Source of the DNA: Porogramme epimiltina
Taxonomy: Eukaryota; Basidiomycota; Agaricomycetes; Polyporales; Polyporaceae
Direction of reading: 5' to 3'
DNA length: 17,037 nt
NCBI GenBank assembly: GCA_900155495.1
Contig: FTLJ01000683.1
Span: forward strand, 6,867-23,903
A program made the translations under genes and the position numbers. Below, one piece after another: positions 1-9,548 of this stretch; within the stretch, counting starts at the first letter, position 1; each line of letters begins with the position of its first letter. The notes under the pieces were generated by a model. That model saw only the letters and a program-made list of their open reading frames with translations. It made no database searches and was not told the DNA's origin.

Positions 1-56
1 GTATGCGCCAAAGCGCCCGTCTATGCGCCACAGTGCGCGGCGGCTGTGCACCGACT

Positions 57-114
57 TGCGCGGACGTGCGCGGCGTGCGCGGCGTGCGCGGCGGACGTGC
101 GCGGACGTGCGCGG
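57..114. repeat. G/C-rich minisatellite
   Basis: Imperfect tandem units TGCGCGGACG or TGCGCGGCG start at 57, 67, 76, 85, 98 and 108. Two related copies of TATGCGCCA lie just upstream, near 2-10 and 22-30. No coding meaning is apparent. The last units form the left arm of the inverted repeat at 98-140. Confidence 0.8.
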
Positions 115-140
115 CTGACACTGCCGCGCACGTCCGCGCA
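98..140. repeat. Perfect 18-bp inverted repeat, 7-nt loop
   Basis: Bases 98-115 pair perfectly with 123-140, leaving the loop TGACACT at 116-122. The arm begins TGCGCGGACGTGCG. The left arm is built from minisatellite units and the right arm is their reverse complement, so it may have arisen by inverted duplication. It could extrude as a cruciform or be a transposon-end relic; no function can be assigned. Confidence 0.75.
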
Positions 141-1067
141 AAAATCTCATGGCCCCGTCGACGGGCAGTGATCAACATCCGTTCTACAAAAAGTGCACCC
201 CCCATGCACTACCCGAAGCCTTATTAAGGGCCTCATAACGTGTGCGTTACTCTATCATGCACTCCTCTCCCCTCTCTACAAAATTTCAGGCTGACACGAG
301 GGGCTTTTAAGGATATTTCCCATGATGCGGACGATAAGCCTGCGCTCAAAGCCGGGGATCATGAGAGCCCCATGGATGCCACCACGAGGCAGCGCGCCGA
401 GCAATCACGGTCTACCGCACCTATATTTTAGCTCTTTCTCTCACTCTATTTCGTCCACCTTGTGACGTCCTTTGTGATCGTACATGCGGCGATTCCATCA
501 CGCCTAGCGATGCTGAGGAGCATTCATCCATTCTGCACTCCAGAGTCCAAAAGGACCAAGGGCCCTGTACTAATACTTCATCCAATATAGATATTTACTA
601 TAAGGGATTGAAGGCGTACTTTGTGGAATGAGATACCAAGATGCTTCCAGGGGTGTAGCTGGAGGTTGAGACCTGTTCTATGGTCGTCTATTACCACAAA
701 GTTCAAGTTCGCCCTTGCACGCAAACTGCTTCACGTGACCGGTATTCCGGCGTCACCATATATTGTGGCACTGAAACAGGATCACCGTTCACGATCAGTG
801 CCTTAAAAATACCGCGCCAGCGATGTTGCTCTCCGCCCGCATTGTCCTCTGTGTCCTCTCCTCCAGTTAAAACCCCTCTCGTTCAGTATCTGCCTCCCCT
901 GCGTACTCACCATCATCTTAGTAAACATCTCCTCAATAAATTTGTCCCATTCTAGAGCGCATCAACCGTGACGCAACTCTCTATAGTATACCATCTCCCA
1001 CCTGGGGCAGAAATGTAAGCCCATATCCTATATTCTTCGCCCACCCCTCCGTCTAATACTCTCCAGT
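141..1067. other. Intergenic stretch, no gene seen
   Basis: Only short open frames without recognisable protein features occur on either strand. The last 100 bases are moderately A/T-rich and pyrimidine-rich and precede the HET gene, so they probably hold its promoter and 5' leader. No tRNA-like or repeat structure was recognised between 141 and 960. Confidence 0.6.
980..990 (+). promoter_or_regulatory. TATA-like element upstream of the HET gene
   Basis: TCTATAGTATA lies about 80 bases upstream of the chosen HET start codon, a distance compatible with a fungal TATA element. This rests on sequence resemblance and position only. Confidence 0.25.
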
Positions 1068-2327
1068 GTGATGTGGCTTCTCAACACCAAAACAGCTGTT
1101 CTTACTGAAACATTCAACCGCCCGAAGGATGTTCCTGGGGGATACGCCATCCTCTCTCACGTCTGGGGAGACCCGAAGAAAGAGGACACCTTCCGATCAG
1201 TGCGCGCCGCTGAGAAGGCGTGCAGGGACAATGCCTCTCGCGCCAGCAGTCAAAATACCTTCCCATCGACCTCGCACAGACCTCTGACCACAGGCAACCT
1301 GCCGGATCTTGTAATGGAGTTGCAGGAAACGGTACGCAAACAGGGAGAGATGCTGTCCGCGCTATTAGCAGGGAAAGATCCGCTCGTGTCGGAGTTTCAG
1401 CCGCCCGTCATCCCTCAAGGATCCGAAGGCGACCCTACAGCTACCCTTCCGCCTACAAGTACTTACTTGCACAATGGTGTCACTACCGCGCCTGACGCCT
1501 GGCCCCCCAACGCCAGCCCACGTGATTCACCGAGCTCTGGCATATCATTGAAGATTAAGAAATTCCTCAAGCAGGCGGACGATGACGGGTACGAATGGGC
1601 TTGGGCGGACACATGCTGCATCGACAAGACGAGCAGCGCGGAACTCACAGAGGCGGTCAACTCCATGTTTCACTACTACGCCTCCTCCAGCGTCTGTTAT
1701 GTCTATCTCGAAGACGTTCCTGCCGACAGCTTCGCGATTACCACCTAGGCATCCGGCGAGGAAAATAGTTTCACCAAGAGCAAGTGGCACACGCGTGGAT
1801 GGACGCTGCAAGAACTTCTTGCACCCCTTAGCATCATCTTCATGTCGACCGAGTGGAAACCCCTCGGAAACAAACACACCCTCGCGGCCATGCTCACGAC
1901 GGCGACCAAAATCCCAGAAGCAGTTCTGAAGCTAGAGGAAGACTTCGCTACTATGAGCGTAGCCACGCGCATGTCCTGGGCAGCACGGAGGGAGACCACA
2001 CGTGTCGAAGACGAGGCATATTGCCTGCTGGGGATCTTTGGGGTGAACATGCCGACAATCTACGGGGTGGGGAGGAACGCGTTCTACCGGCTGCAAGAAG
2101 AGATCGTCAGGTCATCTACAGATAACACATTCCTGGTGTGGGGACGACCCATATCTCACGAACTGGAGACCATGACTATCGATAATGAGGAGGGCCTCAT
2201 TGATGCCGCGACAGATTCCTTGGCCTCCAGTCCGTTGCACCGAGTCGGACACGCACTTGCACAATCACCTCGTCAATTTGTGTCATCAGGGGACATCAAT
2301 ATGGGATATGTCGCGACAAACGAACAA

Positions 2328-2409
2328 GTGTGTACTCTCGTTGGCAATTGCCTCATTTCTGTGCACATTCTTGTGAACTCATGCTCTAATTCTTCCCCTG
2401 GTCTGGTAG
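2328..2409 (+). other. Intron of the HET gene (82 nt)
   Basis: Donor GTGTGT at 2328, branch-like CTAAT near 2386, acceptor TAG at 2407-2409. Splicing is phase 0 and joins NEQ to RESIPTENIAFTVTQFG. This is needed because the HET frame before it and the conserved frame after it differ, and the downstream frame has a stop exactly at the acceptor TAG. Confidence 0.8.
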
Positions 2410-2979
2410 AGAGAATCAATACCCACAGAGAACATTGCGTTCACGGTGACCCAGTTTGGCCTGCGCGCCACGCTCCCTATATTCGAGGCCTCAACAGGAA
2501 GCTGTATCGCGTTACTTGGATGCTCTTGCCAGCACGGCGGACTGGTTGGCCTAGTGCTCCATGCCGACACAACGGCCACGGCGAACAAGCAAAGACGACC
2601 ACCCGTATATCATTTCGCGTCTCAAGAATACTACCGTTGGATACTAATCTCCGTTGCGCTCGCCACCAACTTGAAGCTGAAGTGGAAGCTGAGGAAAATC
2701 TATATCTCCTTGCGACCCGCCTATCGTGAAAGAGCAATCGGTCCTCGGACGAATATCGCTAGGCTCATAGCTAGCTCGCCCCGGCGCCCATATCAGCTGA
2801 CCCAGGTTGCGACCGAGCGATGGGGTAATCTGGGGTTGCTGTGTGTAAAAATGCCACCCCTCCCTTGGACTGGGTCCTCCCCGTTTTCCCTATTCTTCAA
2901 GCTTAAGGACAAGTATCCCCTGGTACGGGAATCGGTGTCCCGTGGATTGCAAATCACTATTGGTCGCTGCGCCAATAAT

Positions 2980-3995
2980 AGTTTTGACCATGACTCCGGT
3001 GACACATCCGGCCTCCGTACTCCACCTTCGAAGTCACCGAGGTCCCTTCCGCTTGTCAAATACATCGATTCTTTGAAGGAGGAGATTGACGACAAATACA
3101 ACCATCGTACTCCGTCTCTGGGGTCGCTCCTACACGACAACTACACAATTAGAGTCAACACTCTGGAATATGCCGACGAAGCTTTGGACAACGGCGCTGG
3201 CGGGCGGCACAATCCTCATATTGTCAGGGCAGCCGGGGTTTCATCTACAGACTCCCTTCGCTCCCCGGATTCCCACGAAGTTGTAGTATTGGAGCGGCGC
3301 CATCTCTCGAACAGTGGCGGTGACGCGTCCAGCCTTCATACTCTGTTTTCAGACCTCATGCTTCCGCGTGGCAGGTACGTCGCAACTATAGACGCTAAGG
3401 AGTCTTTGAGCGATGGCGACGGCGACGATGAATCCAATCCTCGTACTCCATCCCCCGAGTTCCTTCCGACACTCCTCCAGCGCCGTCCATGGGTGGCTGA
3501 GTTCGTATTCAATGGCTTGGTCTCACACGGCGACGGCGACTTGTTTAACCCTTATAATACTCTAATTGGAAAGTCCAGGCTTCCGAGCGGCACTTATTCT
3601 ACAACTCTGGATTGGTTCGGATACGTCGACAAGTCATCGAACGATAACGGTAGCGCCAACAAATCGAACTCTCATAGTACTCTAACTTTGGAGTCCCTTC
3701 CACCCATCCAGCGCCACACAAGAGTAGCTAAAGTCTCGTTCAGTGGCCGAGTCTCCCTCAGTGGTAACACCACAGACGTCGACGAGTCCTCAAACGGCGG
3801 CGGCGGCAATGTCAAATCCAACCCTCCTACTCCATCTCCCGAATCCGTTTCGTTCTTCCGGCATTGTACATTGGTTAACGTCTCGTTCGTCGTCCGGGTC
3901 CCACACAGCGGCAACACCACAGACGTTAGCGAGTCTTTAAACGACGGCGACGCCGGCGGCAACAAATCCAACCCTCATACCCCATCCCCCGACTC
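2980..3995 (+). repeat. Degenerate coding repeats in the HET C-terminal half
   Basis: About nine diverged copies of a unit whose core reads roughly S(L/S)NDGDxGGxKSNPHTPSPE, followed by a hydrophobic VxxVxFxGxV-like strand. Copies begin near 2980, 3069, 3179, 3304, 3403, 3525, 3633, 3787 and 3933. Spacing runs from about 90 to 154 nt, so the units differ in length but the reading frame is kept. The last three copies are the most alike, for example shared SGNTTDV segments. Retained frame through many length changes suggests that selection kept it coding at least until recently. Confidence 0.7.
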
Positions 3996-4245
3996 CTTTC
4001 CTCTCGGCCAACACTACGTGTGTGTGAACCATTTCGAATACACCGGCCCATTTCCAGAGAACATAGGCTCATTTCCCACCCTTATCCACTCCTGCGAGGA
4101 GGACCACCTGGACCTCTCACAAATTCCACCATATCCCGAGTGGCATGAAGTTCCGTTCAAGAATGAATTCGATAATCTTTTGCGGGTCCGACGGAGCTCT
4201 CCGGATCCTGCGGAAGAGGTACTGGAGTTACAGCTCATCCATAAA

Positions 4246-4591
4246 TTAGCGGAGGTGAGCCTGCTGAATCTTTCGGACTGGGAGAACTTGTGCTGAACGC
4301 GGAGAATTTCAGTCTGAAGATGATTCTGCGGAAGCCGAACAGCTGCCGCGCAATCGCGAAGACAGACAGGGAGGTCGCAGTCGCGCTAGAGGGACCTGGC
4401 AATATGAAGGAGGCGCTCGTGCTGTGAGGCAAGATGGAGGATGGGAAGTGGGAGAAAAGGACGAGGTGTTTGAGTGGGTGTGCGGGATCCCGGCGGGGCA
4501 GAAGGTGCAGCTGGTTGACTCGGAGACGGAGTGAGACGTGAAAGCGCCGAGGGGCCTGAAGTGGGAGGAGAATGGTGAGGCTCTGGGGTGA
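4246..4591 (+). pseudogene. Decayed coding relic, possibly DUF4139 (mucoidy inhibitor A-like) C-terminus
   Basis: Frame 3 from 4246 reads protein-like sequence (SGGEPAESFGLGE, then LKMILRKPN, then REVAVALEGPGN and KEALVL) up to TGA at 4425-4427. After a frame change near 4445-4465 it continues in frame 2 as EVFEWVCGIPAGQKVQLV, meets TGA at 4532-4534, then reads DVKAPRGLKWEENGEAL. The pattern of F-E-W, then I-P-A-G-Q-K-V, then V-K-A-P resembles the end of fungal DUF4139 proteins as I recall them. Two stops and a frameshift mark it as broken. It overlaps the last 51 bases of the HET frame. The relic is moderately supported; the family name is tentative. Confidence 0.4.
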
Positions 4592-7130
4592 GAGTGCGGT
4601 GGTCTGGTCTAGTGTCCTGCGCTGTTCTCGGCGTGCATTGCGTTGAACGCGGTGTTGAACAAGAATCAAAGAGTCAAAACTCAAAAGCTTGAATTGGGAG
4701 CACTAGCGCTACGTCATCGACTCCCGAGCCGGTGTGTGCCGGATCACGTCAGCCCCCTGGGCCGCATTCCCACGCCCTCAGCTCGTTACAGTGCGCCGTT
4801 GCCACAACTCCATGGAGACACACGGTGACGTCAGGCGTCTTTCTTTCTTTTCCTCGTTCTTCTACGCTCCTCCGCAGCAAGTGTTATCAAGTAGTCCCAG
4901 CTTGATATATTTAGTGATTGCTGATGCTCAGGCCGGCTTTTTTGAGCTTCACCCATCGGAGAGCTCCGAGGAAACCGCGTATAACACAAGCTTAACATTA
5001 GAACCAGTGCACCCGCTCAACACCCGACGGCGTTGACTGTTCTCATCGGACCACAGAACTTGCTCCTGTTCCCTCCTATGTTTCGCACACCCCCCTATCT
5101 GATACTAGCCAAGGCATGGACCTCGAGCTTGAAGGGTGACAATTTGACAGTGTGGCCATGGCGGGCTGGAACCTGGCCTTCACGACATGTCACCATTCTC
5201 TCCGGCGCCCCTGCCACCGACTACCCCGTGGGCCACTGTGGGTGCATGCCTCGGTAAGCTGGCATGGAGCACCCACGAATATCTCCCACCCATGGAGGGC
5301 ATCCCGGGTCAGGACCACTCGGCCGTGCCCACTTCACTGGCACCCAGGTCTCCGACGTGTCGCCGGGAACCCACGAACGGCCGCCCGCGCGGAGAACCGG
5401 CGGGCAACGGTCAATGCGTCGCAGTCCCAGCCCCAGGCTCCGTGTCCCTGCTCGCAGCCGTGTCCGTCGCGGCCACGACGGCCTCGATGGACGGTAGCCT
5501 CATGGCATCCGCGGGGCGGCAATCGCACCCATCAGACGGGCACCGCTCCCGCGCTGTGGTACCTGGAGGGAGGGGTGATGCGGGGATGCAGGGGAGCCGC
5601 GCTCTGGGTCTCCCGACCAATCGATCGAGCTGGGAGCACGAACTCTATAAGTTCCATGATCTCTCGTTTTCATTTTGTGAACTTTAAAATGTGGTATGGC
5701 GCCGAGGGCGCGGAAGGGCCTCGGTGTATACGGGTGACGAGGGACATTACGGCCCACGACGGGTGATCTGCGCCGCACTGTGGGCCCCGGCGGTCGAGTG
5801 TGCGCCCCTCGACGCCGATCTGCGCGTTCTATGTACGTACGGAGGAATGTGGTCTGCATGTGGTCTTCGGGTTTGCGGGACGCAGAGCCTGCAGAGATCT
5901 AATCTGGGGGCCGGGATGATTCATATCGGCCGACGTGACGAACATGATGAGCTGTCTGTGGCCCGTCGCCGCAGTCAGACGCCCTGCCTGCTAGAGTGTG
6001 CTACAGTCGGCGTTGGCGTCGGCGTCGCAGAGGGCTTGTCAGAAACCTTCTAGAGTGTGTGGGCAACATCCACAGCGAGTGACTGCGCAAGAGTCATCCT
6101 CGCAGAGCCTCGCCGTTCGCGAGTGCGGGGTCCCGCTGTTGCTGAGTCGCCCGCCGACGGGGCTATGGCGTAAATGCGTAAACGGGAAACCGCCTTACTG
6201 TGCGCTTACTAACCCAGCCCGGTTCCAGCCGTCTGGGCTCACTGGAGACCCTGGGGGTGCTTCAGCCTTCCGAGGCTGCACCATCTGCCGCCGCACTCGA
6301 GCTTGAGTCTAGGTGGCGAAGGTGGCGATATACAAGAGACGAGTCATAGGAACCTCAAGACCCTACATACCTGGATATTGTGGCGGCAAACTCGTGGTAA
6401 GCTTTATCCACCCACACTGTGGATCGTGCAGGGGCGTGTGGTCCAGAGTAGGCGTCCAGAGGCGCGATTGGACCGAGAAGCTCCCACCCATGTGGTCCGC
6501 CGTGCATAATGCAGCCGCGTGGCGGGCACCCACAATTCGTCTTGCCGTACAGCGTGTCTACGGAGTGATGCACTCCCTACTAGTATGGTCACATTATCGC
6601 GGGCAAACGTCAAAAAGGAGCGGCACGAGGGCGGGAAGCGGGCCACGTTGTGTGGGACGCCACGGCGCCACGAGACGACGCTCGAATGGGGAAGATGAAA
6701 GGACGTAAGTCGCTCGGCGGGGCGTGGCCCGTGCCTGCCTGGGGAGGGCTGCGCCGGGAGAAGGGCGTGGGACGGCGTTCGCTCGACAGGGCGGCGTCGA
6801 CGTGCGAAGCGAGTCCAGAATATCTGTACCATGGATATCATCTGAGAAGGTAGGGCCGAGGGGTGATAGTCCACCGCTGCGCGGCGATGGAGGGCGCAAT
6901 AGGAGCGTCGGGGATGGCGAAGAGGGGCCAAGGCGGAAGCATTTTGCTGCAGAAAGGCGGTTCCTGCGGCCGCGGCGGCGAATGGGGGAGCGGATGAGCG
7001 GATGAGACGCGGCGGGAGACAACACACTGCCGCCGCTTGATGTCGTTTCGCTGTCTCGGGTAGATGACGCTTTTCCCTTCTTGGGCCCGGGCGTCTCTGC
7101 CTCAGACAAAAGGCGGCCACGAAATCTTCA
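4592..7130. other. Gene-poor stretch, nothing supported
   Basis: Open frames of up to about 240 codons occur on both strands (5152-5766, 5187-5687, 6404-7120, 6594-7109). All are compositionally biased (Pro, Arg, Ser, Ala) and lack recognisable domains or paired splice signals. High GC content makes such chance frames common. No terminal repeats, transposase motifs or tRNA-like sequences were seen. It may hold regulatory sequence, non-coding transcripts or decayed elements. Confidence 0.5.
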
Positions 7131-7157
7131 CCTCCCTCCCTCCTTCCCTACAAAAGG
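7125..7157 (+). promoter_or_regulatory. CT-rich tract and TATA-like TACAAAAG
   Basis: A pyrimidine-rich run with CCTCCCTCCCTCCTTCCC-like sequence leads straight into TACAAAAGG at 7149-7157, about 75 bases before the chosen ATG of the next gene. CT tracts next to a TATA-like box are common in well-expressed fungal promoters. No other promoter evidence is available. Confidence 0.4.
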
Positions 7158-7230
7158 CTTTCTGCCGTCGATACCCCCCTTTAATGTTTTTCGCACTCTT
7201 CAGGCCTTCTACAGCCCTTCGGATACACCC

Positions 7231-8242
7231 ATGTCGCGCAGATCATCCTCCTCCGCCTCTCCGTCGCTCCCCGAACGCAACGAGGTCCTTTTGACGCGCG
7301 ACATCCTCTTGAGCGCCCTCCACGACCTCTCCCTCCGCCTCCAAGGGTACTTCCCGTCCACCGTGCGCCTGGTCGTCCACGGCGGTGCGATTATGGTCCT
7401 CCACCCCCTCCTTGCGTGCCGCGAGGCCACCCGCGACGTCGACTACCTCCACCGCGCCTTTGAAGCCGGGTGGCTCGCCCGCGGCCTCTCCGACGCCGGC
7501 GCGCGCCTCCTTACGTGCATCAAGGCCACAGCGCGCGCGTTCAACCTTGGCGCGGACTGGATGAACGCCGCCGCGGACGTCGCGCTCCCCATGGCTAGAG
7601 AGTGAGTCCCCTCTCGTCCCCGTTCCCGCCGCATGACGACCGCGTCCGTTTAGCGCCTGAGGACTGCGAGGGAGAAATTTTTGGCACGGCGATGGAATGG
7701 GCCCGCCCTTCGCCCGCTTACTCATGCCCGTCCAAAACAATTCTCTCGTTTCACCCCCTTGCGTGTTCTGAGTCGTTGAACGGAACAATGTCACATCGAG
7801 TCGTCATGCGCGGGCCATCTTCGAAGTACGTCTGTCTGACTCAGTTCTCCTCCGCGCGCGCAGCATGTACGGGAAAAAGTTCGACCCGATCCACGCCGAC
7901 TCGGTCGCGACGCACAACACGAACGTGAACACGATCTTCACCTCGCCCGGGCTCGTCGTCATCGGCGTGCCGTGGGCGTGGGGCGTCGCGCTCAAGCTCG
8001 TCCGCTACCAGAAGCACGACCCCCACGACATCGCGAGCATCCTCCGCCTCGGCCACCGCCAGCGCAACGTCCGCTGGACCCGCTCCCTCCTCGAGGGCTG
8101 GCTCCTCTCCCTCTGCGGGCCCATGGGCTACACCGCGTACACGCCCTACCAGATGGAGACCGTCCGCCACAAAATGCGCCACGCGATCGCGCTCGCCTAC
8201 AACGAGCCGCCCCCGACCCAGCGCGCGGTGCACGCGCACTAG
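7231..8242 (+). CDS. Nucleotidyltransferase-fold protein (249 aa, two exons)
   Basis: Exons 7231-7601 and 7864-8242 give 750 nt, 249 codons plus TAG. VVHGGAIMVLH (His50-Gly51-Gly52) followed by ATRDVDYL (Asp69-x-Asp71) matches the glycine turn and metal-binding Asp-x-Asp of the nucleotidyltransferase superfamily. Exon 2 carries WGVALKLVRYQKHDPHDIAS, like the KLxAxxxRxxxxDxxDL helix found late in AbiEii/DUF6036-type members. Such proteins transfer nucleotides to protein, RNA or small-molecule acceptors; the substrate here is unknown. No signal peptide or TM segment is seen, so it is probably cytosolic or nuclear. ATG 7231 is chosen because the protein becomes family-like soon after it and the TATA-like box lies 75 bases upstream. 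An in-frame ATG at 7081 lies upstream of that box and is less likely. The gene converges with the mannosyltransferase gene. Agaricomycetes commonly carry similar hypothetical proteins. Confidence 0.8.
7602..7863 (+). other. Intron of the nucleotidyltransferase gene (262 nt)
   Basis: Donor GTGAGT at 7602, acceptor GCGCGCGCAG ending at 7863. It joins in phase 2, giving LPMARD then MYGKKFDPIH. It is about four to five times longer than most introns in this window. The joined protein shows no obvious missing block, so no hidden exon is required. Confidence 0.8.
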
Positions 8243-8274
8243 GCGGGGGCGGGACCGTTTGGCTCCGCCCCCGC
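8243..8274 (+). other. G/C-rich hairpin directly after the stop codon
   Basis: GCGGGGGCGG at 8243-8252 pairs perfectly with CCGCCCCCGC at 8265-8274 across a 12-nt loop. It begins right after the TAG of the nucleotidyltransferase gene, so it would lie at the start of the 3' UTR. A role in mRNA stability or 3'-end formation is possible but only inferred. Confidence 0.55.
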
Positions 8275-8552
8275 GCTGCGCACGCACACGTTGAGTGCGT
8301 GCGGTGCGCGCGCGCCCGCACGCTTTATCAGCCCCGGTATCCTTATTTCGTCACGGACTTCGTTTCTCGGCTTGCTCTGTGTATCGCTATCTCTTCTTCC
8401 TCGCTCCCCTGCTTTCGCCTCTTGTTTATACTTAGAGCCCCGGCCCCTCCCCGCGCCTCCCTATTCCTCCACCTACCATAGTATTGCTGCTCATGACATT
8501 CTACGCCTCCTCCCCGCTATACCCTAATAGCACCCCACCCGCTGCTTGCGGT

Positions 8553-8579
8553 ACGGTACTTACGGTACTCACGGTACTC
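8553..8579. repeat. Short tandem repeat, 3 x 9 bp
   Basis: Three consecutive copies of ACGGTACTT or ACGGTACTC, preceded by a partial GGT and followed by TCACG. Probably replication slippage; no function assigned. Confidence 0.8.
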
Positions 8580-8890
8580 TCACGTCTGGTACGACACTTG
8601 CTACGAATTCACGACCCCCGTTATTGCCCTACGCCCCGGCGAGCGTGCGAGTGTGAGAGAGAAGCACAGAAGTGCCGAAGTGCGAGATGCCCTCTGCCCT
8701 CCGCCCAGAGCGCGCGCACCGGGGGAGCGGTAACTATCTCGGCATGCGCCTTCCCTGTGGGTGCGTGTCAGGGCGCGCGGCGCGCGCGGACGTGATTGCC
8801 TGATGCGCGACGCCCACGACATGCCGACATCGCGCCCGCCCGTGGGCGACAGTCTAAGCACAGACACGCCCGCGCTTGGCCGCGGTCAGC

Positions 8891-8914
8891 CAGAAAGTCA
8901 GAAAGTCAGAAAGC
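8891..8914. repeat. Short tandem repeat, 3 x 8 bp
   Basis: CAGAAAGT, CAGAAAGT, CAGAAAGC in a row. Simple slippage repeat in intergenic DNA. Confidence 0.8.
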
Positions 8915-9548
8915 GGGATGGACAGATAGGATAGATGCGTAGTATGTAGGGAGATAGATATCACAGGGGAGCTGGCTACGTAGAAGATGAGATCGCGAGC
9001 GTACACGACGGGATTGTCCTTGAGCGATTGATCGTCCGTGACTTGTAACTTGTAAGTATGTAAGTATATCGAGTTAGCCAGCCACCTGCGCGCCCCGCGC
9101 CACGCCCCAAATACTCTAAAGTACTAAGTAGTAAGTAAATATCGTACACTGGGCACTTGATCCCCGCGCGGGACCATACACGCCCCTGATAGCCTTCCCA
9201 GCGCGAGCCACATCGCGCCTCCGCTGCCACACGCCGCATGCGGAGGTCGAGCGGCGATCCCGATCGGGAACAATGAGCGGGGCTGACGTCCGCGCCGCCC
9301 GAGGGGCGCCGCGCAGACCCCCGCGCCGCACCGCCGCCGTCGACGCGCGGCGGACCGTGAGCGGCACCCACGCGCGCGCGAGTCAGACGCGGCGCACGGC
9401 GCGCGGCGGGCGCGCACCCGCGCAGTCCAGCACCGGGGCACCACCACTCCGACCTTTGACGTCCGCGCCCAGCGCCGGACGCACAGAACCTGTCTCTCAC
9501 CCTCCTATCTGCTTGTCGTGCTGTACAAGTGCGCGCCGTGCGCAGGGC

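Larger units (their letters stand above)
1068..4296 (+). pseudogene. HET-domain heterokaryon incompatibility protein, interrupted by an in-frame stop
   Basis: HET proteins act in the cytoplasm in fungal vegetative (non-self) incompatibility and can trigger cell death. Exon 1 is 1068-2327 and exon 2 is 2410-4296, about 1,048 codons. The start fits the family pattern MWLLNT at residue 2. HET motifs in order: YAILSHVW (26-33), WADTCCIDKTSSAELTEAVN (from about 178), CYVYLEDVP (about 209-217), WHTRGWTLQELLAP (240-253), VEDEAYCLLGIFG (313-325). A TAG at 1746-1748 (codon 227) sits between YLEDVP and WHTRGW, and the frame continues intact after it. The first and second conserved blocks are separated by a Ser/Pro/Thr-rich stretch of about 120 residues. 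Exon 2 opens with FTVTQFGLRATLPIF, typical of agaricomycete HET proteins, and ends in degenerate repeats. A 33- or 45-nt intron (1716-1748 or 1716-1760) could remove the stop, but would be unusually short with a weak GTTCCT donor. A sequencing error is also possible. The family call is firm; pseudogene status is likely rather than proven. Confidence 0.85.
8275..9548. other. Intergenic region between convergent genes
   Basis: No gene is supported. The region should hold both 3' UTRs and polyadenylation signals. It contains short tandem repeats (8553-8579 and 8891-8914), runs of GTAAGTA-like sequence near 9045-9140, and a very G/C-rich block at about 9270-9490 whose open frames are Arg/Ala/Pro-rich on both strands and look non-coding. 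Confidence 0.6.

Noticed and set aside
4235..4684. 149-codon minus-strand open frame
   Set aside because: It is antisense to the HET end and the DUF4139-like relic. Its Ser/Pro/Leu-rich translation has no domain and looks like a shadow.
5152..5766. Overlapping plus-strand frames of 204 and 166 codons
   Set aside because: Pro/Arg/Ser-rich composition, no motif, no supporting splice sites and overlap with each other suggest chance frames in GC-rich DNA.
6404..7120. Two overlapping minus-strand frames of 238 and 171 codons, which could be a gene divergent from the nucleotidyltransferase gene
   Set aside because: Low-complexity Ser/Pro/Arg sequence with no recognisable domain. The start MSEAETPGPKKGK looks superficially plausible, but nothing supports it further.
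7243..7794. 183-codon minus-strand frame
   Set aside because: Antisense shadow of nucleotidyltransferase exon 1; the plus strand carries the conserved HGG and DVD motifs.
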